64,000 nt of DNA from Siphlonurus alternatus. Taxonomy: Eukaryota; Arthropoda; Insecta; Ephemeroptera; Siphlonuridae. Positions 63,929 to 64,000 of the stretch are shown here, in pieces. How positions within the stretch are numbered: position 1 is the first letter of the stretch; each line of letters begins with the position of its first letter. Position numbers and translations under genes: made by a program. The notes below the pieces were generated by a model, which saw only the letters and a program-made list of their open reading frames with translations, made no database searches and had not been told where the DNA came from. Location: positions 31,380,359 to 31,444,358 of the forward strand of contig OX463779.1 of assembly GCA_949825025.1 (NCBI GenBank). Direction: 5' to 3'.

Positions 63929-64000
63929 TAAAAACACCTTAAAAATCTAATCAAAGATTATTTAATTGAGTTAAACGGCCTCCAAAATATCGATATTTTC

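Overview
The window looks like non-coding DNA from an AT-rich animal genome, most probably an arthropod and possibly an insect. It is strongly AT-rich and full of (CT)n, (TA)n and (TTTA)n microsatellites and small inverted-repeat transposons. It also holds tRNA-derived SINEs, and no long open reading frame or operon-like gene packing is visible. The insect guess rests partly on a GC-richer repeat at about 15190-15600 that resembles, from memory only, a repeat seen in many insect transcripts. No complete protein-coding gene, rRNA or intact tRNA could be supported.

Layout. 1-550 is a tandem array with a strict 147 bp period. 2.4-11.5 kb is dense in DNA transposons: a 482 bp foldback, the first copy of a 155 bp palindromic MITE, hAT-like elements with intact target duplications, a 32 bp perfect palindrome flanked by a direct repeat, and a hAT-like element nested inside another. 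15.2-19.4 kb holds the GC-richer repeat, a 1.26 kb near-perfect foldback and a 470 bp TTAA-flanked palindrome interrupted by a retrotransposon tail. 19.7-22.5 kb is the most gene-like stretch. On the minus strand, reading frames too long for chance in such AT-rich DNA are cut by a 1.68 kb TTAA-flanked element and by a 221 bp MITE, and both frames rejoin in phase when the insertions are removed mentally. 23.5-24.0 kb is another nested pair, a hAT-like element inside a MITE. 27.8-29.4 kb is a 1.6 kb foldback with nested smaller hairpins. 30.1-30.6 kb is a minus-strand SINE whose tail appears to have expanded into a TTTA/TTTG array. From 31 kb to the end there are scattered MITEs, microsatellites and a few short GC-rich patches, some ending in a splice-donor-like GTAAG.

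What works together. Most of the recognisable content is non-autonomous and no transposase reading frame was found, so any mobility would depend on enzymes encoded elsewhere. Two families recur at four loci each or nearly so: the GCGATTCACGAAG palindrome and the AGGTGGATT family. The nested insertions give a relative order of activity. The two large foldbacks could give long double-stranded RNA if transcribed. The candidate broken gene and the GC-rich patches with splice-like edges are the only hints of host genes; the window may lie in a large intron or an intergenic region.
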